NCBI RefSeq assembly: GCF_041435335.1
Contig: NZ_CP108430.1
Location: 310,001-374,000, forward strand
Direction of reading: 5' to 3'
DNA: 64,000 nucleotides
From: Streptomyces sp. NBC_01283
GTDB taxonomy: Bacteria > Actinomycetota > Actinomycetes > Streptomycetales > Streptomycetaceae
In this document: piece after piece, positions 53,398-61,792 of the stretch
How positions within the stretch are numbered: position 1 is the first letter of the stretch
Layout of the letters: each line of letters starts with the position of its first letter
The notes under the pieces: generated by a model
What the model saw: the letters and a program-made list of their open reading frames with translations, nothing else
What the model was told of the DNA's origin: nothing
The model's database searches: none
Made by a program: the position numbers and the translations under genes

Positions 53398-53745
53398 TCA
53401 GCTGTAGTAATCGATCTTGTCGTCGAGGACGTCCATGGCCCGGCGCAGCGCCGCCGCCTGCTGTTCCAGGTCCCTGCGGCGTTCGCGGAGGAAGGCGACA
53501 CGGTCCTGCGGAGAGTGTTCGGCGCGCAGGATGGCGACGAATCCCCGCAAGTCCGCGATGCCAAGGCCGGCCTCACGGAAGCACGTGACCAGGCCGATCC
53601 AGAAGAGGTCGTCCTCGGTGTACTCCCGGCGCCCGCCGGCGGTGCGCCGGATCGGGCCGATGAGCCCTTCGCGTTCGTAGTAGCGCAGCGTGTCGATGGA
53701 GACGCCGATGCGCTCGGCGGCTGCCGCCGGGGTGTGGGTGGTCAT
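53398..53745 (-). CDS. MerR-family regulator
   Basis: 115 aa. AAERIGVSIDTLRYYEREGLIGPIRRTAGGRREYTEDDLFWIGLVTCFREAGLGIADLR is a complete MerR DNA-binding domain; the C-terminal coiled coil is short and lacks cysteine ligands. It lies 22 bp downstream of the aldo/keto reductase in the same direction, and probably acts on the MerR-type promoter at 54724-54744. Confidence 0.92.
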   Translation of the reverse strand: MTTHTPAAAAERIGVSIDTLRYYEREGLIGPIRRTAGGRREYTEDDLFWIGLVTCFREAGLGIADLRGFVAILRAEHSPQDRVAFLRERRRDLEQQAAALRRAMDVLDDKIDYYS

Positions 53746-53767
53746 GGATCTCCTTGGGTAACCGCCG

Positions 53768-54715
53768 CTACCGCGCTTCGGCGAAGCGCGCCAGATGCTC
53801 GTCGCTGAGCCGCACCCGGCTTGCGGCGAGCGCCTGCTCGATCTGCTCCACCCGGCTCGCGCCGACGATCGGGTCGATGCCCTGCTCCATCAGCCACGCC
53901 AGGACGACCTGGTTCGGCGAGGCCGCCAGCTCGACGGCGACCTCCTCCAGGACCGCGAGCACCCGGGCGGTCCCGGGGTGATCATAGGTTTCCGGCAGCG
54001 GTTTGTCCGCGCGTACGTACGAACCCCACATCAGCGAGCTGTAGGACCACACCGAGAGTCCGGCCGACCGCGCGAGGTCCAAGTCCTCGGCGGCAAGCAT
54101 CCGGTGGCCGGACTCCGCGACTGGGGTGAGCGGGCGCGGCTGGACGAGCGAGTGGCGCAACTGCAGGGCCGTCCACGGCTCGACACCCTGTTCCCGCGCG
54201 GACGACCGGGCACGCTCGACGCGCCAGGCGGCATGGTTCGCCGCCCCGACCCGCAGGACCACCCCCTTGGTGACCAGCTCGCCGAAGGCACCGACCGTCT
54301 CCTCCAGCGGCACGGTGCGGTCCTCGGCGTGGGCCCAGAGCAGGTCGATGCGATCGACGCCGAGCCGCTCCAGGCTCTCCTCCACACCAGCGTGGACGGC
54401 GCGGGCGGACAGCCCTTCGGCGCTGTCCGGCCAGGAGTGCGGGACCAGGGGATTCTGCCGGACCTTGGTCGCGATCCGCACCGTGTCGCGCGCGCCGTGG
54501 CGGGCCCGCAGCCAGGCGCCGATGACGCGTTCGCTGGCGCCGCCGATGCCGCTGGGGTCGCTCCAGAAGGAGTAGCAGTTCGCGGTGTCGAGCCAGACGC
54601 CGCCGCCCGCGACGAAGGAGTCGAGGATCGCGAATGCCTGGTCGGGGGCGACGCGGGTGCCGAAGTCCATGGTCCCGAGGACGATCTTGGGGTCGGTGGT
54701 GTTCATGCCCTTCAT
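53768..54715 (-). CDS. Aldo/keto reductase
   Basis: 315 aa (312 from an ATG at 54706). VWLDTANCYSFW (Asp, Tyr), IATKVRQNP (Lys), RIDLLWAHAEDR (His), and the cofactor end DPIVGASRVEQIEQALAASRV. The start lies only a few bases after the MerR-type promoter, so the mRNA may be leaderless or nearly so. Cotranscribed with the MerR gene. Confidence 0.92.
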   Translation of the reverse strand: MKGMNTTDPKIVLGTMDFGTRVAPDQAFAILDSFVAGGGVWLDTANCYSFWSDPSGIGGASERVIGAWLRARHGARDTVRIATKVRQNPLVPHSWPDSAEGLSARAVHAGVEESLERLGVDRIDLLWAHAEDRTVPLEETVGAFGELVTKGVVLRVGAANHAAWRVERARSSAREQGVEPWTALQLRHSLVQPRPLTPVAESGHRMLAAEDLDLARSAGLSVWSYSSLMWGSYVRADKPLPETYDHPGTARVLAVLEEVAVELAASPNQVVLAWLMEQGIDPIVGASRVEQIEQALAASRVRLSDEHLARFAEAR

Positions 54716-54723
54716 GATTGGAT

Positions 54724-54744
54724 CTGGAGCGCGCTCCAGGTCAA
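54724..54744 (-). promoter_or_regulatory. MerR-type promoter/operator
   Basis: On the minus strand TTGACC (-35) leads into CTGGAGCGCGCTCCAG, a perfect 16-bp palindrome (54724-54739) filling a long spacer, the arrangement twisted by MerR activators. A -10-like AAT CAT follows and the reductase ATG is next. Confidence 0.8.
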
Positions 54745-54751
54745 GAGCCGC

Positions 54752-55135
54752 TCACAAGTAGGTCGCCGACCTGGCGACAACGGTGACCGCTGCTGTGCTT
54801 CGCCGTGCCGAAGTCGCAGGCCGCTCGGTCATGTACTGCTCGGCGCCGGAGTTGAGGAACTGGTAGCGGGCCATGTTGACCGGCCGGGCGGGGTCCTGGA
54901 ACAGCGGCCAGTACAGGGCCTTGCCGAGGCGGTTGGTGGCGAGGACGTCGAGGCGGCCGTTGCGGATGAAGGCGGGCGCGTCGGTCATCGCGTCAAGGAG
55001 CTGTCGCAGGGCGGGCCGGATGGGCTGTGCCGTGCGGCGGCGTGCGGGCCGGCGGGGGGGTACTGGCGGTCCGGGCCAGGTCCATGGGGTGGGCACGCTC
55101 GGGCCCAGGTTGGTGAGCCGGGCATGTTCGACACC
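54752..55135 (-). pseudogene. MmyB-like regulator fragment
   Basis: Central PAS-like part: EHARLTNLG, IRPALRQLLDAMTDAPAFIRNGRLDVLATNRLGKALYWPLFQDPARPVNMARYQFLN. The HTH and the C-terminal end are lost. Compare the intact relative at 1-687. Confidence 0.8.
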
Positions 55136-55443
55136 TGTGAAGAGAAGTCACAGGTGGAGATCGCGCTGAGTGAGAGCGAAGCAAGAAGCGCAGGCCAGCA
55201 CCGACTCTGAGTGCGGGCCTGCGTTCGGATGCCGGGTGGTGGTGGGTGCCGGGGGGGGCACGGGCCAGAAGCGGCCTGCCCTCTATGGTCTCGCCGACGA
55301 GCGAACGACACTTCCTCCGCCAGCCGGGACAGCGGCTCCAGGAAGCATCCTTGGCGGCCTTCACCATGCGGTGCAGCACAAGAGCGCCCAAGGTCCCGCC
55401 GGTTCGTACACTGACGAGGGTGGAGGACCTTACGGCTACCAGG

Positions 55444-56256
55444 ATGGCAGCACGTCCGGCGCTCGCCTTGCGGCGGTACGTCGGTTCGTACGTCGGTTTC
55501 GATCTTCGCGGGTTCCCGTCGGGGGTGCACTGCGGTCCGCCGGGCCGCCTGCTCACTGCGGTGATCAGCCTGTCCGGCCCTTTGGAGGTGGCGGCGGGCG
55601 TCGATGACGGGTCACCGATCTCGCGCTTCGACGGCCTGGGCGGCGGTCTGATGTGCCGGTCCGTCGCGATCCACCACGACGGACGCCAGCAAGGCGTGCA
55701 GGTGTCGCTGACACCGCTCGGGGCCCGGGCCATCTACGGTGTGCCGGCCGCCGCGCTCGTCCACCAACTGGTCCCACTCGACGAGCTTCTCGGGGCGCTT
55801 GGTGTCGAGTTGGTCGACCGGCTCCGAGTGGCGACCACGTGGGCCGCGCGGTTCGCCGCGCTGGACGAGGTACTCCTGCGAGCCGTCGGCCGCAGCTCCG
55901 GCGGCAACCCCGCGCCCCGGGTGCGCCCCGAGGTGGCCGAGGCATGGCGCCGTCTCGTCGCCGCGCAGGGCCGCATCCAGGTGGGGGCGATCGCAGCAGA
56001 ACTGGGCTGGAGCCGTCGATACCTCACCGAGCGGTTTCGCGGCGAGGTGGGCCTCTCTCCGAAGACCTTCGCCCGCGTCCTGCGCTTCGAGCACGCGCAC
56101 GAACTGGCGACGGCGCACGACCCGCTCGCGTGGTCCGAGGTGGCGAGTATCTCCGGCTACGCCGACCAGGCCCATCTCGTGCGGGACTGGCGCGAGTTCA
56201 CGGGCCGATCGCCAACGGCCTGGCGCCGGGGCGAAATCCTCCTGGGCAGCGGGTAG
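55444..56256 (+). CDS. AraC-family regulator
   Basis: 270 aa from the ATG at 55444; a GTG at 55420 is also possible. The C-terminus has the two AraC helices (GRIQVGAIAAELGWSRRYLTERFRGEVGLSPKTFARVLRFEHAH and WSEVASISGYADQAHLVRDWREFTGRSPTAWRRG); the N-terminal domain (RRYVGSYVGFDLRGFPSGVHCGPPGRLLTAVISL) is the Gly/Pro-rich type found in many streptomycete AraC proteins. Upstream of the cupin/SGNH pair in the same direction. Confidence 0.9.
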   Translation: MAARPALALRRYVGSYVGFDLRGFPSGVHCGPPGRLLTAVISLSGPLEVAAGVDDGSPISRFDGLGGGLMCRSVAIHHDGRQQGVQVSLTPLGARAIYGVPAAALVHQLVPLDELLGALGVELVDRLRVATTWAARFAALDEVLLRAVGRSSGGNPAPRVRPEVAEAWRRLVAAQGRIQVGAIAAELGWSRRYLTERFRGEVGLSPKTFARVLRFEHAHELATAHDPLAWSEVASISGYADQAHLVRDWREFTGRSPTAWRRGEILLGSG

Positions 56257-56339
56257 TCGGCGACCGGCTGCCCATCGCGTCAGCTTTCGTTCCCATTCCT
56301 TCAAGACCATCCGGTCGCTGTGCTGTGACGATCGTCGGC

Positions 56340-56807
56340 ATGAGACTGGTCAACCACGAACACAATCCCATCGACCTGCGGACAACCCCCGTGCACCTCG
56401 GGCTGGGATCGACAGCGAAACCCATCGAAGGCTTCTCCTGGGACCCACAGGTACTCAAGGCCTACAGCGCCGCGGTCGCGGCGGACGGCGCCGAGGGCCG
56501 GATAGTGACGATCTTCGACGGCGACAGCGACGGCGACGACTGGGAGCGCCACCCCGCCGGCGACGAACTGGTCGTCTGCCTGCGCGGGTCGGTGACGGTC
56601 ACCCGCGACGCGGAGGGGGTGACCGACCGCGTCGTGCTCGCGCCGGGCGAGGCCACCGTCAACCCGGCCGGGACATGGCACGCGGTCGACATGGCAGGGC
56701 CGTCGACCATCTTGACCATCACCGCCGGCCTCGGCACCGAGCACCGCCCCCGGATCGACGCCCGCCCCACCGAGCACGCCGGCACGCCCGAAACGCACAC
56801 GCCGTGA
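56340..56807 (+). CDS. Cupin-domain protein
   Basis: 155 aa. HPAGDELVVCLRGSVTVTRD and LAPGEATVNPAGTWHAVDMAGPSTILTITAG make a cupin barrel; of the usual metal ligands His and Glu are kept (H-x5-E and H). Overlaps the SGNH gene by 4 bp (GTGA), so the two are translated together. Confidence 0.85.
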   Translation: MRLVNHEHNPIDLRTTPVHLGLGSTAKPIEGFSWDPQVLKAYSAAVAADGAEGRIVTIFDGDSDGDDWERHPAGDELVVCLRGSVTVTRDAEGVTDRVVLAPGEATVNPAGTWHAVDMAGPSTILTITAGLGTEHRPRIDARPTEHAGTPETHTP

Positions 56808-57523
56808 GGACACGCATCGCCTGCCTCGGCGACAGCCTCACCCGCGCGCAGTTCAGCGTCGACTACCTGGACCTGCTCAAACGACGCCACCCTCCCGGCG
56901 CCGTGCACCTCGCCCGCTTCGGCGCCAACGGCGACTTCGCCTACAACCTCTTCCGGCACCTCGATGCCGTCGTCGCGGACCCGCCCGAGGTGATCACCGT
57001 GTTGATCGGGACCAACGATGCCCGAGCGAGCCTCGCCGGCTACCCCGTCGAACTCGCCATGAAGCGCAAACAACTCCCCCAGCGCCCGTCGGCCGGCTGG
57101 TTCCAGCAGTGCCTGGGCGCCGTCGTCGAACGGCTGCGCACGCAGACCGACGCGACGATCGGTCTGCTCTCGCTCCCGGTCCTGGGCCAACAACTCGACG
57201 GAGCGGCCGCACAGGCATCGCAGACCTACAGCCGGCTGATCTCCGAGGTCGCCACCACCGGCGGGGCCACCTACCTCCCGCTCCACGAACGCCAGATCGA
57301 GGAACTACGCCACGCAGACCCGCCGCCGATCCCCTACCGGGAACTGACACCCGCGGCGGGCCTCGGCGTCCTCGTGCGGCACGCCGTGCTGCGCCGCAGT
57401 CTCGACACGATCTCGCGGCGCCGAGGCCTCGTGCTCACGACCGACCACATCCACCAGAACAGCCGCGGCGCCGCCATGGTCGCCGAGGTCATCGACACCT
57501 GTCTGCTGACCCAGAGCGCGTAA
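56804..57523 (+). CDS. SGNH/GDSL-type hydrolase
   Basis: 239 aa from a GTG at 56804. Block I IACLGDSLTRA (Ser), block II FGANGDFAYN (Gly), block III VLIGTNDAR (Asn), block V TTDHIHQNSRGAAMVA (Asp-x-x-His). No signal peptide. An esterase/lipase of unknown substrate, coupled to the cupin. Confidence 0.9.
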   Translation: MRTRIACLGDSLTRAQFSVDYLDLLKRRHPPGAVHLARFGANGDFAYNLFRHLDAVVADPPEVITVLIGTNDARASLAGYPVELAMKRKQLPQRPSAGWFQQCLGAVVERLRTQTDATIGLLSLPVLGQQLDGAAAQASQTYSRLISEVATTGGATYLPLHERQIEELRHADPPPIPYRELTPAAGLGVLVRHAVLRRSLDTISRRRGLVLTTDHIHQNSRGAAMVAEVIDTCLLTQSA

Positions 57524-58469
57524 CCGCCTGCGCTGACTGATCAGTGCGCGTGCCCTCCCCCGGTCAGCCGCTTGGCGGACCGGGGCAACACGTTGAACCC
57601 GGCCGAAGGGCCGTGGGCTTGCGCGGTCTGTGCGGCATCATTCGACGTCCACGTGACACAGCGCGGGCCTAACCGTTGGAGTACCACCGGCGTCGAAGTA
57701 CCACCCCGCCTCGCCGTGAACTGGGACGGGATGTGTGCCCACGGCAAGATCTCTCGCGGTCAGCCTTCAGACATCACGCTTCGGCGTCAACAGCCCCTCC
57801 GTGAGCGCCGCACAGGGAGCGTGAGGACACACGTGGCCTCCCCGCGGAACTCAGGTGGCTCGTTCCTCGTACCAGATCGCTGTCCCGTAGGCACGCCATC
57901 CGCCGTGCCGGCTACTGCCTCCGATCCACTCTGCTCTCACACCCAGGACCTCGTCTGCTCCGTCCGCTGCGGCGTTCACAGACAGGGAGGAGAACACCGC
58001 CTCCAGCGAGTCTCCCTGGGTCGACCAGTAGATCGTGCCCTGACGCCAACTGGTGCTGCGAGAGGCAGTATTTACCGTGGCAATCGGGATAGGGAAGGGC
58101 AGTTCCGGGCTTCGCGATGACATGCCGTGATCTTGTCAACAGTTCAGGAGTTTTCGCCAGCCCCGAAGAAACCTCTGCAGGTGACGCGGTCCCCTGCGAG
58201 CGGCACATCGGTGGGCGTGGGAGAGTCCGCCGGCTCTTCACCCACCGCAAGCCGTCTGCCCGGCGTCCCCCGGCCGGGCAATTCAGACGCCGGGCGCACC
58301 GGCACAGATGAGGCTGCTCCCATAGGCCCCGAGCAGGGGCGAGTCCCGCACCGGAGCCTGCCGCGCGAGGCCCACAAGACGGCTGCCACGGTGCCGGGCG
58401 GTGCACGGGAGCTTTGCACGCAGGCCGCTGTCGGACAGCGGGAGGGCCTGTCGGGCGACAGCGGTCTGC
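57524..58469. other. Gap with one doubtful gene
   Basis: A minus frame at 57851-58123 (90 aa; SSRSPELPFPIPIATVNTASRSTSWRQG) has no family features. The rest shows nothing I can support. Confidence 0.4.
57851..58123 (-). CDS. Small hypothetical protein, doubtful
   Basis: 90 aa, no membrane helix or motif; weak ribosome site (ACGGC). Coding not certain. Confidence 0.3.
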   Translation of the reverse strand: MSSRSPELPFPIPIATVNTASRSTSWRQGTIYWSTQGDSLEAVFSSLSVNAAADGADEVLGVRAEWIGGSSRHGGWRAYGTAIWYEERAT

Positions 58470-58638
58470 GGATAGGTGGAGCAGCCCGTGTCACTCCCGT
58501 GGCCTGGCGACCGTTCCGCCATCGCTTGCCAGTCCGCCGGTTGATCCCGACGATCCGGCAAGCCTCTGTGTTGTGGAAGTCCTGGTCCATGAGCCGAAAG
58601 TATTCAGCTCGCTCACGGACCAGGGCTTTACGGCCCAC
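58470..58638 (-). pseudogene. IS30-family transposase N-terminal fragment
   Basis: RKALVRERAEYFRLMDQDFHNTEACRIVGINRRTGKRWRNGRQATG is the HTH start of IS30-type transposases; sequence past about 58470 is scrambled and lacks the DDE domain. Confidence 0.75.
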
Positions 58639-58747
58639 GGCCTCCTGCCGGTTCTCCCGGATCTAGAAGGCCATCGCACCCCTTGAGCTGGGGTGTTGCG
58701 ACGACCACTAGAACGGAAGTGTTCTGGCAGGGGCCGTTGTTCATGCG

Positions 58748-59020
58748 GTGAGCGGGTGGGGAATCCTCCACCTGAACTGCCTGGCTGAGGTCAGAAGCGG
58801 CGCTCGCCGTCAACGACTGCGAGGGTCCACCGCGCACGTGGAGACCTCCGGGCAGATACCACGGCGGGGCCGGGGGCTGTCGGTCGCCGTGGTCACCATC
58901 GGGCAAGACGGCGAGCAGACCGGGGAGTTCTCCACGCTCCTCGACCCGGCGTGTGATCCGGGGCCGGTGGACGTGCACGGGAGTTGCCGGCGCTGCTTGA
59001 GCGGATCCCCGGCCTGCTGA
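58748..59020 (+). pseudogene. DnaQ-like 3'-5' exonuclease fragment
   Basis: LSVAVVTIGQDGEQTGEFSTLLDPACDPGPVDVHG corresponds to the second strand and following loop of exonuclease domains of the DnaQ/TREX type; the DxE start and the later motifs are absent. Confidence 0.55.
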
Positions 59021-59054
59021 CATCGGAGCAGTGCCTGCCTCGGCACTTGGCGCC

Positions 59055-59432
59055 TCAGACCACCGCTGCGCGTTTGGCCTGGCGGGTGACATCGCAGCGT
59101 ACCCACAGCACGGCGATGGGCAACGTGATCACGATGACACCCACCGCGCCGCGGGCTCGGGTGTCCACCTTGTCTGCGCATGCAGCCGCGAACCGCTTTG
59201 CGTCCCTGTCGGTCAACTCCCGCTCGTCGAACAGCCACTCGGCGAAGGACGACTGCTCGTAGAACGCGGGCGCCCCGCACGGCGCGGGCCACTCCGCAGC
59301 CCCGCCCTCGCGCAGGTATCCCTTGCCTTCGTACTGGACCGGCCAGAAGGCGAGGAACACCGCCCACACCATGCCCGCCGCCATGACGACGCCCGACGCG
59401 ATACGTATCCACTGCGCGTTTCCCGTGCTCAT
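59055..59432 (-). CDS. Small membrane protein
   Basis: 125 aa. An N-terminal helix (IRIASGVVMAAGMVWAVFLAFW) and a C-terminal helix (AVGVIVITLPIAVLWVRC) around a soluble part with two cysteines (AEWPAPCGAPAFYEQ; FAAACADKV) predicted outside the cell. Typical of many streptomycete proteins with no known function. Confidence 0.7.
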   Translation of the reverse strand: MSTGNAQWIRIASGVVMAAGMVWAVFLAFWPVQYEGKGYLREGGAAEWPAPCGAPAFYEQSSFAEWLFDERELTDRDAKRFAAACADKVDTRARGAVGVIVITLPIAVLWVRCDVTRQAKRAAVV

Positions 59433-59720
59433 GACGGGCCCCCTTGCTGATCAGTTGACTGCAGCCCGGCCCGCGGACGCCACGTTCAGGCGGCTCTGCG
59501 TGCGACGCCGCATACCCTACGTAGCCCTCTCCAGCGCCAGACACCCGCCCTCAGGAGAAGCCCTCCTCGCTCCTTGCAGGGCACCGATTCGGTGGCTGCG
59601 GGTGCACTGAGCGGTCGGCGGTGGCTGGCGCCGTCAGGGGTTCGGGCGGCAGGGGTGCTGGAGCATGCGTGGACGGCCGCCGTCCCGGTCGGTGGGGCCG
59701 GGACGGCGGTCGTTCATCGG

Positions 59721-61487
59721 TCAGGACCAGATGGTGAAGGTGACGGTGAGGGAGGTCTTCTTGCCTGTCGCGTCCGTGACGATCAGCGTCGCGTTGCTGA
59801 ATCCCCAGGTCGTGGGCGTGCCCGCGATAACGCCCGTGGTGGGGTCGACCGTCAGTCCTGCCGGGAGGTTCGTGGCGGAGAAGGTGTACGGGGCCGTGCC
59901 GCCGGTCGCCTTGAGCGGCACGCTCAGCGGCTTGCCCACGTAGCCGTTCTGGCTGCCGGGGTCGGCGAGCTTGGGTGCGCCGGTGCCGGAGGCCGTCACG
60001 GTCCACGTGAAGGACGTGGTTCCCTTCTTTCCGGCCGCGTCCGTTGCGGTCAGCGTCACTTGATGGGTGCCTGCGGCCGTCGGGCTTCCCGTGACGGTGC
60101 CGGTGGACGCGGCGATGGACAGGCCTGTGGGCAAGCCGGTGGCCGTCCACGTATAGGGGGCCGTGCCGCCCTCGGCGCTGTTGCGCAGCTCCACCTTGCT
60201 GCCGGTGGCGGTGGTCTGCGCGGAGACCGCCGACACTCGCACTTCGCCGGGCTGCGGGCTTGATGTCACCAGCTGCGCGCCGAACTTGGTGAGCGCTTCG
60301 TTGACCGGCTGGAAGATGGTGTACTTCTCGCCGCTTCCGCCGCTGCACGTCGCGCTGCCGCCGCCGGAGTGCAGACCCACGGCCCGGCCCCCGGCCGGGG
60401 TGACGTAGCTGCCGCCCGAGTCGCCGCCTGCCGAGCAGGCGCTGGAGTAGGACAGCCCATCGATCACGACGTTGCCGTAGTCGACGCTCTGGTCGACCTT
60501 GGTGACCTCACCGCACTGGTATCCGGTCGTCTGGCCCGAGTGGCACACGGCCGTGCCCACGACCGCTTCGGCGGAGCCCGTCACGGTGACGTCCCCCTGG
60601 CCCCAGCCCGCCACCGAGGGCACGAGCGACCAGCCTGTCTGGTCTACGTCGACGATGCCCATGTCGCCTTCGCGGGCGTTGACCGACCCTGTGCCGTTCT
60701 TGTTCGAGGTGCCCACGCGCGTGCCGTCCTTGCCGTATGCGGGCTGGCTGACGTCGTTCGTGCAGTGCCCGGCGGTGAGGAACGCCTTGCCGGTGCCATT
60801 GGTCCGTGTCACGGGGAAGCCGATCGAGCAGGGTGATTCGCTGCCGGGCGTCCACTTCTCGCCGCCCACCACGTTGCCGCCCTGCTGGCGGGGCAGGTCG
60901 CGGGACTCGACCACCCGCATGAGGCCGCCGAGGGAGGCGAGCTTGGCGCGCAGGGCCTTGGTGGCAGCGGACGATACGTCAGGGTCGATGACCACTTCGA
61001 CGCGTCCCGCGCGGGCGTTTGGACCCCACGAGCGCACGCCGGGTATGCCCCGGCTCCACGCACCGGCCTTGTGCGCCGCTGCCTCCAACTCGGCGCGTGT
61101 ACGGCGTGCTTGGTGCGGGACCGCTCCCGCCGTCCGCGCGGCTTCGGCGGCCCGGGGCGTGGTGATGGCGGCATGCAGGCGGCCGTCGGCCGCGTCGTAC
61201 CAGAGGGAGGTGGCCCGGTCGCCGACCGTGGCGCGGAGCTCGGTGGCCACGCGCTGGGCGCGCCGTTCGTCGGCCAGGCGCGCGGTCACGCCCGCGGGGC
61301 TCAGCCCGAGGTCTCGCGCCAGGGCGGCGCGGAGTGCTGCCGGCAGTCGCGGCTGGGCCGTCGTCTTCGGGGAGGGGTCGGAGGGGGTGTCCGCCTGAGC
61401 GGGCAGAGCCGGCACGGCAGCCAGTCCGGCGAGGGCTGCCGCGGCCAAGAGGCCGGTCAGGAGCGGTCGTTGAGAGCGAGTTGGCAT
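59721..61487 (-). CDS. Secreted S1 (streptogrisin-type) serine protease with two Ig-like domains
   Basis: 588 aa. Signal peptide 1-32 (AAAALAGLAAVPALPAQA), pro-domain of the alpha-lytic type about 45-195, mature protease about 205-405 with H241 (TAGHC), D275 (GDMGIVDVD) and S357 (GGDSGGS), then two putative-Ig repeats (437-500, GGTAPYTWTATGLPTGL; 508-585, GGTAPYTFSATNLPAGL). A streptogrisin carrying extra adhesion domains; acts outside the cell. Start at ATG 61487. Confidence 0.93.
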   Translation of the reverse strand: MPTRSQRPLLTGLLAAAALAGLAAVPALPAQADTPSDPSPKTTAQPRLPAALRAALARDLGLSPAGVTARLADERRAQRVATELRATVGDRATSLWYDAADGRLHAAITTPRAAEAARTAGAVPHQARRTRAELEAAAHKAGAWSRGIPGVRSWGPNARAGRVEVVIDPDVSSAATKALRAKLASLGGLMRVVESRDLPRQQGGNVVGGEKWTPGSESPCSIGFPVTRTNGTGKAFLTAGHCTNDVSQPAYGKDGTRVGTSNKNGTGSVNAREGDMGIVDVDQTGWSLVPSVAGWGQGDVTVTGSAEAVVGTAVCHSGQTTGYQCGEVTKVDQSVDYGNVVIDGLSYSSACSAGGDSGGSYVTPAGGRAVGLHSGGGSATCSGGSGEKYTIFQPVNEALTKFGAQLVTSSPQPGEVRVSAVSAQTTATGSKVELRNSAEGGTAPYTWTATGLPTGLSIAASTGTVTGSPTAAGTHQVTLTATDAAGKKGTTSFTWTVTASGTGAPKLADPGSQNGYVGKPLSVPLKATGGTAPYTFSATNLPAGLTVDPTTGVIAGTPTTWGFSNATLIVTDATGKKTSLTVTFTIWS

Positions 61488-61792
61488 GGGGGTGTGTCCT
61501 TTCGGGGAGGGGCGCCGGTGACGGGGCATCAGCAGCGATGTGGTGTATCCGGGGCGGGCCGGTGTGGGGTGAGCGGTGGGAATGCCGCCCGGATGGCCCA
61601 CAGCGTGCTGGTGACGGGGCGTGGGCGGTATCCGGGAAGGCCCCCGTCGTGCACGCTCCCGACCGGGGAGGCGGTGGGGCCGGGCCCGGCGGACCTGGTC
61701 GGTGAGAGGGCGTGTCAGGGAGATCCCTCGTCCCGGACCTGGGGCGTGCCCAGGCGTTGTGCTGGGGCTGGCGGGCGCCTACGGTGCCCGCT

